NCBI GenBank assembly: GCA_031472005.1
Contig: PZJY01000006.1
Span: 930,001-994,000, forward strand
DNA length: 64,000 bases
Direction: 5' to 3'
From: Tetracladium setigerum
Lineage: Eukaryota > Ascomycota > Leotiomycetes > Helotiales
Positions 10,669 to 21,167 of the stretch are shown piece by piece; position 1 is the stretch's first letter; every line of letters starts with the position of its first letter. The notes under the pieces were generated by a model. The model saw nothing but the letters and a program-made list of their open reading frames with translations. It was not told the DNA's origin and did no database searches. Made by a program: the position numbers and the translations under genes.

Positions 10669-11578
10669 ACCTTTATTTTTTTTGCACTTATTTCAGTAAG
10701 TTACATTTTTGGTTTTCAAGTTCTGTGGTCAAATTTTTGGATGTTGAGAGGGCAAGTTGTGGAAGATAGGAGCATGTCAATAAGAACCACCTATTTCATT
10801 TTTGGGGATCATTCTAATGGAAGTTGTTAGATTTGGTCTTTCTATGAGATCCCTTTTATGCCCAAGGTCTATAGCCAAATGTTGATTATGTTGGGACATT
10901 TGAGGGATAGGCTGTGGAGGAGGGGAAAATGTAAACAACAACAACGTACAGCAACAACAAGAAAACAAGCAACTACTCTCAATTTTTTCTCTTTATCATC
11001 TGAGACTTCTAAATTACTTTATCAACCACACTAATACAGATTGGAGTCTTCTTTCACCTCGCATTTGATTCTTCTTCTCATTTTTATTACTTGTGCCAAT
11101 CCAAACAAACGATTCACTAGCGCGGTATTCACCACTTGCCAAAGCTATCCCCTCCACATGCTAGAAACTGACTGTCTCGCTCCATCTATTCTCCTATGGC
11201 CCCTCGAATTACTCGTACAGAAATGACTGGGAAGATGAAGGTGTGCATCTCAAACATATTTTTGAAGAATTATACGGAGATCTCGGGACCGTCAGAGGTG
11301 AAACTGTTCATATTAATGGATGACCATGATCAAAAAAACAGGTTGAATTTAGGGCAGGTTGAATTTAGGGCAGGTTGAATTTAGGGCAGGCGGGCTTGAA
11401 GCCAGGATATTGGTATCACGTTTCGCTCGCAGCGATGATGACCACATTTTTGCTTTGAATTGAACATTTAAATTCACATTCTACCAGGGCTTTTGCTCTC
11501 TAGTGGGTAACACGCTTGAAAAGACTCGCCAGCCGCAATCTGTAATGTCCAAATTTACCAGTGTTCGACCGCATATAT
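10669..11578. other. Spacer with a short tandem repeat
   Basis: No coding evidence on either strand. It contains the 16-bp tandem repeat at 11341-11388 and otherwise unremarkable AT-rich DNA. It is the 3' side of the small secreted protein gene. Confidence 0.5.
11341..11388. repeat. 16-bp unit repeated three times
   Basis: Three exact tandem copies of GGTTGAATTTAGGGCA, followed by a partial match. It is non-coding. Confidence 0.9.
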
Positions 11579-12054
11579 TTAGGTACACTATTCTTGTTAG
11601 TACCCGCTTGAACACAGATTCAAATTTTAAAAGGAAGGAAGCTTACGCATCGAGGTTCCTATTCCACAAAAGTCAGCTTGAACTTTGCCACAGAATTCGT
11701 TCAAGGTAGGTACTTACACCACCATCACCACAAGAACCTCCAGTGCGTTGACAATTGCCACGGAATACTTGAAAGTCGCCAATCTGGCGATTGCTTGCAT
11801 TGTTGCACTAATTATCTTGAGCGTCAGCAAAGATCACATTGCTATGATCTTCGACCACAGTGATTAGGTACTCACGCAGTAAAGATTTCTTCCCGATGCC
11901 TAGGTAATCGATCATTAGCATTGCTATTCAAAAGGGTGGACGAGACGGAATTTACGCAGCTACGACTTGGGATGGTGACACCCCAATCACACCAGTCGCC
12001 AAAAACGCCAGGAGTGAGGGCGAGAAGGCCAGCGAAGATCATGGTGGGGCGCAT
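11579..12054 (-). CDS. Small secreted cysteine-rich protein (effector-like)
   Basis: Predicted 77-aa secreted protein from five tiny exons: 11956-12054, 11876-11899, 11718-11807, 11647-11658 and 11579-11587. A signal peptide (MRPTMIFAGLLALTPGVFG) is followed by a mature chain of about 58 aa with eight cysteines spaced C-x10-C-x7-CC-x17-C-x6-C-x7-CC. All four introns (56, 68, 59, 59 nt) are phase 0 with good donors (GTAAAT, GTGAGT, GTAAGT, GTAAGC) and branch sites such as GCTGAC and TACTAAC. Every junction lies beside a Cys codon except the 3' end of exon 3. The last two exons are 12 and 9 nt. If intron 4 is retained the tail changes but the frame still closes soon after. No homolog is recognised. 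Fungal proteins of this type are often effectors or hydrophobin-like surface proteins, which is inference here. Confidence 0.62.
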
Positions 12055-13336
12055 TATTGCAGATGAGCTCTGTAAAATTTGAAGAAATTGTTTGTTGTGA
12101 GTAGGTAGGTGATGATCTGTAGACTCTGGAAACGATGGGGGTGGGGTGTACGGAAAGAACTTTGGAGGAGAAACTGCGAAGTATTATACTTATTTACGCA
12201 CTTAAAAGACAGGTGGAATAATTTCCGTTTTAACTTTCCGGTTGGCAGAACCTACTTATACAGACGTGTCAAGCCATCTTCTTAACTCATGATTGTAATT
12301 TGTGTATTACAGGAGGTCGAACCGACTATTACTTCACAGAATAGTATGCGATTATGCGACAGGAATCCCGCCCTAATCCCAAAGTTCATTGTGGAGTGAG
12401 CAACTCTCATCTATTCATCACCTGGTCTGTTTGGTCTTCCAATCTATCTTACTTTACCTCGCTTTTCCCTCAAATCTCGTCTTTTGACTTTTTTTGTTTT
12501 GTAATCGCCCCTCCTTGGCTTTCTCTTTTCCAATTTTATGCGTCTGAACTCTGAATCTCCCCAATAATGATTACTCAGTCCCCCGAAACCCGGACTCGCA
12601 CATTTCGCAGCTGGCCAAGTCTTCTTTGTACGCGTCGTGCTTTTCCGCCGGCTCTCCCACCATACTTTACTCGAAACCTCCGCCTTGGCGTCGCTTGATT
12701 CCAAGAGTCTTCATCTAACGTAGTCGCTTCAAATATCTTTATTAAACTCTAACTGCGGATCTAGAATTTCTCTTGGAAGCTAGAACTCAAAATATTGTAC
12801 GGAGTAGTCTGAAAGGAAATGCTTTTTTTGGCAGTCGTCTCACCATGTTTCCGCGCTTGACTCGTGACATGTCCTGCCTGCCCTTGGCAGCCGAGCCTCG
12901 AGGGAGGAGCATCCCGAATCATCAAGGGATAGGTAAAGAAAGCCTTCAGGTCTATTTCAACACGGCGTGTAGTACGGCGAGCAATAATCGAGATTTGATC
13001 AAAGCAAGATAGGTAAATTGGTTAAACGGCTAGAGGTGCAGTATAGTGGGGGGTGGGGATGGGAATGAATAGGCGGATGGTAAGAGGCTCACTCACTGAG
13101 CGTGTTTTTGCACTTTTGGTCGCTTTTGAGACGTTATTGAAAGAACATTGAGGCAGTTCAACATTGGGCAAACACTGCGTTTTTCTTTGGGTGATTATAT
13201 TATGCTGCTTGTCTTGCATATGGTAAGGAGTGGTCCCTCTCAATCTCATTGCGACACCATAGTAAAGGAGGCGAACTTCAATGGGTGTGTTCCGGTACTC
13301 TAGTTTGTTTTTCTAATTTTCCTATACTCGAGAGAA
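12055..13336. other. Intergenic, no gene seen
   Basis: Promoter side of the small secreted protein gene and 3' side of the polymerase gene. The open frames are short and compositionally poor. A TACGGAGTA motif lies at 12798-12806. Confidence 0.5.
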
Positions 13337-15526
13337 TCAATTCCCGAGAGAACTATGAAACCTTTCATGAGCAGCCATGGCAAAAGCGGGCATTACAGCA
13401 CCACAATCAAAACATCGTTCCCAGCTTTCCTTATCATCTTCGTCATCATCCCACGGTTCAGCATCCTCAGCGTCAGCGTCAGCGACAGAAGTTTGCGTGA
13501 GAGGGATGTTATTTTCAGATCCTTCCATGATAATATCATGATCCTCAAAGCCAGCACTTGGATTGCTAGGGATAATCTTTCGTGGACTGACGACAACGTC
13601 CTCGTCCTTCTTCTGTTCAGTCTGCTTTGCTTCCTGCTCCTCCTCCTCTTCGTTCTCCTCCTCCTCCTTGATTGAATCAGGAGGAACATCTCTATCCTCA
13701 ACTTTCCACTCCCTCAAAACATCCTCTTGTTTCCTAAACATCCTTCCGATATCTCTGCCATTTCCCTTCCCATCTTCGGTGGCTGACTCGACCATATTGG
13801 TGACGCAGATGTTCACAAGGCTCAAATTCCAACCAGATGGTTGCGGATGGAGTTGGCGGAACAGAGGTATTAATGTTTGGTGAACGAGTTTCTCGACGAG
13901 CCCTTCGATACTTTCTTTGAGAATGAACACAAATCCTGGTAATGGGGCAGACTTGGAGATTCGGTTGAAAGTTCTCGTTCTGGTCCCATCGTCATTCAAT
14001 GGGAGTCGCGGCCTGGTTGAGAGACGAATCGTCTTGGGTCGTGCAATCCAGCGTTTCGAGGGACTAGCAGTCCCATCAGTATCGTCACTGTCTTCTAGCA
14101 AATCGGTATGCATCCTCTTGATCAGACTGGTAGCAAGTATCTTCAACTCCTTCAAAACCTCGGCCATGGTAACTAAGCGAGTATATGAATCCTCGATGCT
14201 GATTTGTGTTGGAACTTTCTTTGCCTGCTGGACTTCAGTGTGATCAACTCCGTTCATCAGGCCCCATATCTTTTCACCGATTCCCCGTTCTGCTCCCGGG
14301 CCACCCAAGATGCTCTCGAGAAGCCTGGGTCCCATTCCTGGGAATCGGCGAGCGTCACCAACAGAGACGGATTCTAATGTTCCTCCATATATTAGTCCCA
14401 TTTCGAATTCAGCTGGTCGTGAAAGGATATGATTCCTAATTCGTTGTGCCATCTTGAATCCTATCCCTGGGATCCTGCCAATATCATGACTGTCGATGAA
14501 GGAAAGGATGTTTGACTCGAGATCACCTATCGCATGATACGGTGGAATCAAGACTGTCTGCCCTTCGGCTTGTGGAGATTACCCACAAGCTTACTTAGGA
14601 GTTTGTTGGTTGAGACACCTACCGTGGAGGTATATCCCTTCTGCTCTTCTAAACTTAACCTCAAGTGTTGTGCCAGATGCGATCCAAGCACGAGACGAGT
14701 TAACAAATCCTCTGTCTCATCATCAGCAGACATTGCTGACAGTGATGACAAGGACGGATTTAGTTTGGAGGATGGCATTGTGTGGCCCGCTATTCTAGTA
14801 GCATCAAATGGGAAGCCAACTGTAGGATCATCGGCCTTGAGCTGGAAAAAGGAGTGGGCCAGATCATAGGGATTTAACAAGCTCTTGTTAAACGCAACTA
14901 TATCTGTCGCATCCAGGAATACCTCATCGAAGCCTAGCCTTTCGACTTTGCCGCTCCAGGTGAAGGACTGAAGGAATTTATAGAGAGTTTTGGATGCATC
15001 GCGAAATCTGGTTAGATCCTCCCCGAGGACGATCACGACGTCCGGGACAAGACTACGGGCTTCGTTGATTAGTTGGAGTTTTTTGAGACCACGTCGCCGA
15101 GCTTCGTAGTTGCAGGTCACGATTATTTGTTTCTGTATATTCTTAGTCAGAAGGGGATTGTTCGTTTCGGTGGAGCATTTGCCAGGATATAATTACATAC
15201 CTGTTGCACAGCCTAGAGGGTGGAGTCAGCGTGAGGCTTAAAGAGAAGGTGGAAACGCGTTGAGGGAGGCTCACCAAAGGCAATGCTTTCAAGGCCGGGT
15301 TTTCTTGTTCGAAGACTGAGGCGTAAAAGCAGTCGTAATCCTAGTTGATGTTAATTACCTAGGTAGATGGTGATTTCCCGAATACAGGGTCGGGGAGGAA
15401 TCTCGGTCTGTCCGGACATCTTGGCCATTCAAGACTGGGGTGAGGAAACTTTGCATTGCTGTACTCGAAAGAGCTTAGAGGCGGACTCACGAAATGCAGG
15501 ATGATTCTCTCGTGGCTTTTCGCCAT
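13337..15526 (-). pseudogene. Y-family DNA polymerase iota, one-base frameshift
   Basis: Translesion polymerase of the Pol iota type. Exons: 15491-15526, 15275-15340, 15201-15212 (a 12-nt microexon) and 13337-15132. Catalytic motifs are DYDCFYASV near the N terminus, VTCNYEARRRG, GEDLTRF, and the iota-type ERLGFDEVFLD carrying the second acidic pair. Helix-hairpin-helix-like IPGIG is followed by the little-finger region. The C terminus has an acidic linker and a CFDC...HERFH (C-x2-C-x11-H-x3-H) ubiquitin-binding-type zinc finger. The conserved HKPKG/QTV segment is broken: at 14561-14563 a run of three (CCC on the + strand) forces a stop 13 nt later, while one more base would restore the family sequence (about 636 aa). 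I think a sequencing error is likelier than a real pseudogene. The N-terminal 229 codons and the C-terminal 407 codons are both intact. Confidence 0.8.
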
Positions 15527-17143
15527 GTTGTTCGTTGCAGAGGGCTCAAGACGCTTGTACAGGCGATTGGACTCATCCTAATTGCGTTTGGGGAGCCGAG
15601 CTTGGTCACGCGCTGCTGATTCGTTCTGGGGAATGCAAAGATCATACGAAAAAAGATCAAGAAATCTGGTTTGGAGGAACAGATGTCCCGTCGGATTTCG
15701 GAAATACTGTACTGTACTGTACTGTACCAGAAAGGGCGATGAAATTGTGACAGGTAGGTTGCATGGCGTCGGGGATCAATGTTGAGATGGGATGGATGTG
15801 AAAGATGCTGGTCGACGTCGCTTACTGGCGTCTTTCCTACCGAACCAAGCGCGAGAGGGCGGCAATCGCGGCCCACGGTTGGACACAATCCGTGAGATGC
15901 AGATGCTGCACATGAACACATGAACACACGAACAAACTTCTCTCTTCTTCCATATCACATTGATATCACATTTCTACTCAACGATGATTAGTTCTCTCGC
16001 TAACTCGCCTTACGGTTGCATGTTTCTCCAAGACTCGGCTTGCTCCAAGCACACATTTTCCTTCACACCTTCTCTCTCCCAATACCACCCGTTAGTTGGT
16101 CAATCGTGCGACTGTGGTTGTTTGCTGGTCGCCCCTGAGTGGCCCAACCCGCCGAAGCCAACATCCAACATCCAACCCATCTGCAAGTCCAGGCGCGAGT
16201 CGACCGATCAATCGCTGGATTTGACGCCGACGATGGGGATGCTGGGGATCTGATGGGATTATTTGATGGGATTGCTGGGATTAATGGGATTAATGGGGAC
16301 GCCGACCTGGGCCGCACATGGAACAAAATGCCTGCCCTTGTAGCGCGCTCAAAATAGGGTCCGTAGTCATTGGGGGGATATATTTGGATGTGGCGCTAGT
16401 TTGACGAGTCCATTGGCCCGTCCGCTCACATCCTGACATCGGGGCTTCTGTGACGATCCTGAGCACCACAACAAACTCCACCACACCTCCATCCTCACCC
16501 ATCCTCACACATCCTCGCTCTCCCCTTCTGGCATCTGCACATCGACGCAAACTCCCTCGACAGCCGCCTCATCATCCGCGCCATCCTCCACTCTCCCTCG
16601 TCTCTCCCGCCTCACCCCCTTGATCCCCGTCAGCGTCGAGTCGTCGGTGGTGTAATCACCTCGCGCTGTTCCTTAACGGGGGGTTGTGATGTGTGACTTG
16701 AGCCGTGCATTTGCAGGCTCAGCGCTTCAACGACCAACGACATCTTCTGGCCTGGGTAGTTCCCCTCCTCACACCCAACACTTCTCTTAAAGCCTTCACT
16801 TCCCCACGGCAAAGTTGTCTCCCCCCCAGTATTTGGCTTCATCTCGCGCTTAAAGTGTTTCCTTCTCTCGCAGATCACTTGTTCACCTGCATCTTATCAT
16901 TCCACTCGCTTCTTTCTCCCCCCCCTGCAAGCTTGTTGGTGGCTCTTTTCAATTACCGCGCACGCAAAAGCTTCACTTCTTATACATAACTGGCCTTGGG
17001 TCGCCTTGCACTTCCTTTCTCAAGTCTACAATCTATTTGCATAGAAAAGGCTGTCCACAAAATCTGGCGGCTCTTTCATATTCAGACTACCATTGCTATA
17101 TTCCTCGCTTGTCCGTGTACAAGCCCTCCACACTGACGGTCCC
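15527..17143. other. Long intergenic / promoter region
   Basis: Divergent promoter region between the polymerase and the 17.1-kb gene. A (TACTG)n run lies at 15705-15726. The C/T-rich DNA of 16470-17000 is typical of fungal 5' leaders. No convincing ORF. Confidence 0.5.
15705..15726. repeat. (TACTG)4 tandem repeat
   Basis: Four tandem 5-bp units in the upstream region of the polymerase gene. Confidence 0.8.
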
Positions 17144-18499
17144 ATGAGTATACCAAACGCGATGCTGGTTCCTATTCGGACACAAAGCGCAGCAACAATG
17201 TCCCTCCAGGTCCCAAGTTCGTCTCCTCCAAAACGACCCAGGTTGTCTCTACAGATCAAGGCCCCTGCTGCGGCGCAAACTTTCGGGAAGTCGTCGACAG
17301 CCTTGAAAGCAGATATCGATCCTACCTCACCTACAGCTTTCAATACACTCTCAAATGCGTATGCCGTTGCTATTGGCAATGCCTCTCCGAGGACACCGAT
17401 GCCACCCGCTGGCCTTAATCCTAAACTGGCCATGCGAGGCTCATTACGGCTCGAGACGACAAATTTTGGTGGACACAAGGATGGATATGTACAGCCAGCC
17501 CAGCGCACTCAAACACCAGGTGCCTTTTCAATTACATATCCCGATACACCATCCTCAGCCTTTCCAAGTCTGTGTCTCTCTCCGACCTCCGCACATCCTT
17601 TATCCATCACTGCTCCAGCAAACGCATTTGCCTTTACCCCTCCTCAATCAGCCGGATCTTCAGATCAGCCTCAACCTCGAGTCTTCACATTTACAACCAG
17701 TAATCCAGCCACTCCCACCACACCACGAGCAACTCGTCGGCGAGTTACGATTGGCAGTCAAGCAGCACCATATACTCACCCTCGAGCCCTTCACAGCATC
17801 CTCCGAAATTCACCATTACCACCTCTTACCTGTATCACACCGGCAACTCCAAGCCGCATCTCAGCACGGATAGCCAATCGAGTCGCGAAGAAAGTAGAAT
17901 ACAACAACCCCCTTACCCAAACAATCACTACCAATAAATACGTCAAATCTCACATTGACCTCCTCTCCGAAGACTCACCACACTCTGCCATTGATCCCGA
18001 AGCAAACATCCTTGGCAGTCTCGACACAACCATGGCCTACTGCGGCGACGAAACAAGAGACGGTGGACAAACGCCTGGTCCATTCGAAGAAATGCGGAGG
18101 AGGATGGCAGATTCGGGCCTAGACACACCCCAAACGAGGAAGCAAAAGCGCAAGGACAAGAAGCGGAAGTGGGAATGGACGTTAGGAACCGATCGTGAGG
18201 AAGAAGCGACCAGTATTTTAAACCCCACCAAGACGCCCTTGACGGCATTACGTATACAGGATACGCCTATCACCGCAATACGACGCGGCGTCTCCGTATC
18301 AACAGACGGATCGGAAGACGAGGGACGATATCAACCAAGTATCACCGAGGATGAAGAGGAAGACACGCTGAGGTCGGAAACAATGACCGATAGTAGTGAG
18401 GATGGTTCATCAGTTACATCAGCACAGTCAGAGCCGATATGGCCCTCGAAGAGTTCTTTTACTATGCAGGTTAATGAGTGGCATACGATTGATTTGTAA
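17144..18499 (+). CDS. Conserved fungal Ser/Thr/Pro-rich protein, function unknown
   Basis: A single exon of 451 aa starting at the first in-frame ATG (17144). The longer open frame upstream begins without ATG. The chain is mostly disordered, rich in Ser, Thr and Pro, with many TP/SP sites that could be phosphorylated by proline-directed kinases. More ordered islands are PKRPRLSLQI near the N terminus, the basic ATRRRVTIG and ALHSILRNSPLPP segments, then KKVEYNNPLTQTITTNKYV and SHIDLLSED. The basic KQKRKDKKRKWEW patch could be a nuclear signal. I recognise the pattern as conserved in Pezizomycotina but cannot name a function. No signal peptide or membrane segment. Confidence 0.75.
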   Translation: MSIPNAMLVPIRTQSAATMSLQVPSSSPPKRPRLSLQIKAPAAAQTFGKSSTALKADIDPTSPTAFNTLSNAYAVAIGNASPRTPMPPAGLNPKLAMRGSLRLETTNFGGHKDGYVQPAQRTQTPGAFSITYPDTPSSAFPSLCLSPTSAHPLSITAPANAFAFTPPQSAGSSDQPQPRVFTFTTSNPATPTTPRATRRRVTIGSQAAPYTHPRALHSILRNSPLPPLTCITPATPSRISARIANRVAKKVEYNNPLTQTITTNKYVKSHIDLLSEDSPHSAIDPEANILGSLDTTMAYCGDETRDGGQTPGPFEEMRRRMADSGLDTPQTRKQKRKDKKRKWEWTLGTDREEEATSILNPTKTPLTALRIQDTPITAIRRGVSVSTDGSEDEGRYQPSITEDEEEDTLRSETMTDSSEDGSSVTSAQSEPIWPSKSSFTMQVNEWHTIDL

Positions 18500-19149
18500 G
18501 AAGAGAAAAGAAAAGGTTGGTTGGTGGTATTGGCATGACGCATTGGGCATGGGAGGGAAGGGATGGCGTATTTTGGTGCTCGCTGTCACTCATTCATGGG
18601 ATCGAGTCTCTGAATAAGGTATTTCAGGTATATAACTACTTACATACATAAGAGGGCAAGCCTCAACGAATTTATGAAAATTTCTGTTCGCGAAGCAATA
18701 AATAACATTCCAAATTTGTGAAGTTGATTGGCTAAGAGTTCAAGTGAGGAGCGACTCTGTCTGAAGCGAGCGACCAACATCCTTAAGCGAGAGTTTACCA
18801 AATAGACGTAGGTGTCGAAGCTCCATTTCCATACCTACCTATGTTGTGCAAAAAAGCCAGTGTGTCAATAATAAAGACATTTCCCTGTTCTCTTTACATG
18901 ACCAGTGTATGTTCTTGCAAAGCGCAGGGCGACCAACACAACTCAATTGCTGATACCAATACTAAAATGTCTGTTCTCACAAAAAGATCATATTATTCTT
19001 GGGAAGGCCCATTATTAGTCGTATTCTCTCAGTATTATCCTACATGCTTAGCGTCGGAAAACGTTGTGTTCATTATAATTCCCAAACTTTCCTCACAACA
19101 GTTGAAGACTACCTTGCTCAACCAATTTTCCTTTCAAGACCGATCTCAA
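18500..19149. other. Convergent 3' spacer
   Basis: Between the convergent 17.1-kb gene and the cupin gene. Open frames here are antisense to, or extensions of, the cupin region and are not credible genes. Confidence 0.5.
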
Positions 19150-19762
19150 TCAATACTTCCCACTCAACCTCACCAACCCTTCCTCCTCATTCTCCTTCTT
19201 CGTCCTCACCGCCCAACTTGGCGGCTCATCCCTCCCCTCCTCCTCCTCCCTATCACCCTCCTCCTTCGTCCTATGCAGCGTATCCGCCCTATGCTCCGCA
19301 TTTGAATAAACCGTATACAGACATAACTCCCCCTCCCCAGTATTCACAAACTGGTGTTGCGTCCCCGCAGGCACAACAATCATATCCCGGCCTTGAAATC
19401 CTGATCGACACCGTTAATGGTTGCGCGACCTCTGCCGGAGGTGAATGTGAGTGCTTGGTCGACGGTGTGTACTTCGTCACCGATGTCGCCGCCAACCGGG
19501 ATGGTCATGAGGACTACTTGGGAGTAGAGTCCTGTGAAGAGGACTTTGCGGAAGACGGGGAGGTGCTGGGGAGGTTGGTGGTCATGGAGGGGAAGTAGAC
19601 CATTGAGTGGGCTGGGGGAGAGGTGTTGGGTTTTATATGAGACATTTTGCGTGCAGATATATGAGAGTTACAAATAAGTGAGGATTGTGGTAGATGTTTT
19701 GTTTGTAAAAGTGACGATGCTGCTTTGCTGAGACTAGAGAATCGGGGGCGTATGATGGACAT
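19150..19762 (-). pseudogene. Cupin-fold protein with two one-base frameshifts
   Basis: Small single-domain cupin, possibly a mannose-6-phosphate-isomerase-like or dioxygenase-type barrel. The start ATG at 19762 gives an N terminus rich in Ser, Arg and Ala without acidic residues, like a mitochondrial presequence. The body reads in three successive frames: VYFPSMTTNLPSTSP, then VFRKVLFTGLYSQVVL to GDEVHTVDQALTF and FKAG, then DMIVVPAGTQHQFVNTGEG to a charged tail. The metal-site motifs G-D-E-V-H and P-A-G-T-x-H-x-x-x-N are both present. Each frame change sits at a short G/C run (about 19558-19561 and 19396-19399) and is mended by one extra base. Two independent losses in so short a gene point to sequencing error rather than decay, since all three pieces stay conserved. 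Confidence 0.7.
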
Positions 19763-20254
19763 GAGGAAGGCACACTGGCTTGCTTATATACCTGTGTGAA
19801 TTGACTTGTGAAAATGGGAAGAGAAAAAGGGGAAGAGAGGGATTAATAATGATCTTCTAGAACGTCGCTGGACTTCTATGTAGTATAGGTAGATAATACA
19901 ATTGCCGTGGTTCGTGATGTCATGGACATTCCACGTTGGGTTTTTGTTGTAGGAGTTGTCATCAATTGACATTGCATGAGGAGAGCTTATTGTGGCATGA
20001 TTTGTCGGTGATTGGGTGCCGGACATCATTCGGAGAGAGGTACGAAACTCTCTTGCTCTGGGATTTGAATTCTTCGGCGTTTGATGCAGATAATTTGCAA
20101 GAGAAGAAACCAGTGGACGGGAGGGAATAGTCGGATGTGAAGAGGAACTCGGATATTCGGCTGGAACAACGATTCTCCGAACCACTGGATTTTGGTGATC
20201 ATCTAGAGCTTCAATGATAGCTTCATATTGCGCAAGCATAACAACGGCCCCAGA
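19763..20254. promoter_or_regulatory. Shared divergent promoter (cupin / COX11)
   Basis: A 492-bp gap between divergent start codons. The leftward gene has a presequence-like N terminus and the rightward one encodes a mitochondrial assembly factor, so shared control is plausible but not shown. A 159-codon frame on the minus strand (19784-20263) has no domain and is not called. Confidence 0.4.
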
Positions 20255-21167
20255 ATGAACCAATTACCGCGAGCTTCCTCTAGGCTGGCTGCCAAAGATG
20301 CAGGAGCTTGGATCTGCAATTCCTGTGCGAAAACAACCAGAGCGAAATCCCAGACGCCCTTCTTCAATCGCTCGATAAATCGAATGGTATCCAATTCCTC
20401 CAAACCACGACCAAATGCAGCACCAACGTTTGAGGAACTGCGCGCTCCTTTCGCAAAAAAGAATACCTCCACGCTATTCTACACATTCAGTGTCATTCTC
20501 GGAACGGTAGCATTCAGTTATGGCTCTGTTCCATTCTACAAAATGGTCTGACATGCCCCTCCCTCCTCATCTCTAAATATCAAATGCTGACTCCCATTCC
20601 AGCTCTGCCAAACAGTAGGCTGGGGAGGTCAACCCATAAAAGCACCCTCCCACGGCGGCGGCGGCGGCAGCGCAGATGAAGACCCCTCAACTCGTCTCAA
20701 GCCCGTCACCACCGCCAAACGAATCCGCATCACCTTCAACGGTTCCGTGTCCGATGTCCTCCCCTGGAAATTCACCCCTCAACAACGCGAAGTGCGAGTT
20801 CTCCCCGGTGAAACCGCGCTTGCCTTCTACACCGCGACGAATAACAGTGCGGAGGATATCATTGGCGTGGCTACGTACAGTGTTACGCCTGGACAGGTAG
20901 CGCCGTATTTCAGCAAGATTCAGTGCTTTTGCTTTGAGGAGCAGAGGCTGAATGCTGGCGAGACGGTGGATATGCCGGTGTTCTTTTATATTGATCCGGA
21001 TTTTGTGAATGATCCGAGTATGAGGGGGATTGAGCAAGTTACGTTGAGTTATACGTTTTTCAGTAGGTGTTTCCCTTCTGGTTTACGATGATTGGAATGC
21101 TAACTACTTAACAGAGGCGAGATATGATAAGAATGGTCATTTGAGTCCGGTTCCTGGTGGTAAATAG
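20255..21167 (+). CDS. COX11: Cytochrome c oxidase assembly protein Cox11
   Basis: Copper chaperone of the mitochondrial inner membrane that delivers copper to the CuB site of Cox1. Exons: 20255-20545, 20603-21062 and 21115-21167 (267 aa). The N terminus is basic and Ala-rich (presequence). One transmembrane helix follows (TLFYTFSVILGTVAFSYGSV), then YKM-LCQTVGWGGQP spanning intron 1, and an intermembrane-space beta-sandwich domain. The copper-binding CFCF followed by EEQ is present in IQCFCFEEQRL, as are DIIGVATYSVTPG and YTFF-KARYD at the intron 2 junction. The start is the first ATG, at 20255; upstream codons in frame lack ATG. Intron 1 uses a weak GTCTGA donor but has a good CTGAC branch site. 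A Gly-rich loop (GGGGG) after APSHG looks lineage-specific. Confidence 0.95.

Noticed and set aside
18999..19598. 199-codon open frame on the + strand
   Set aside because: Overlaps and opposes the cupin gene, whose metal-binding motifs are clear on the - strand.
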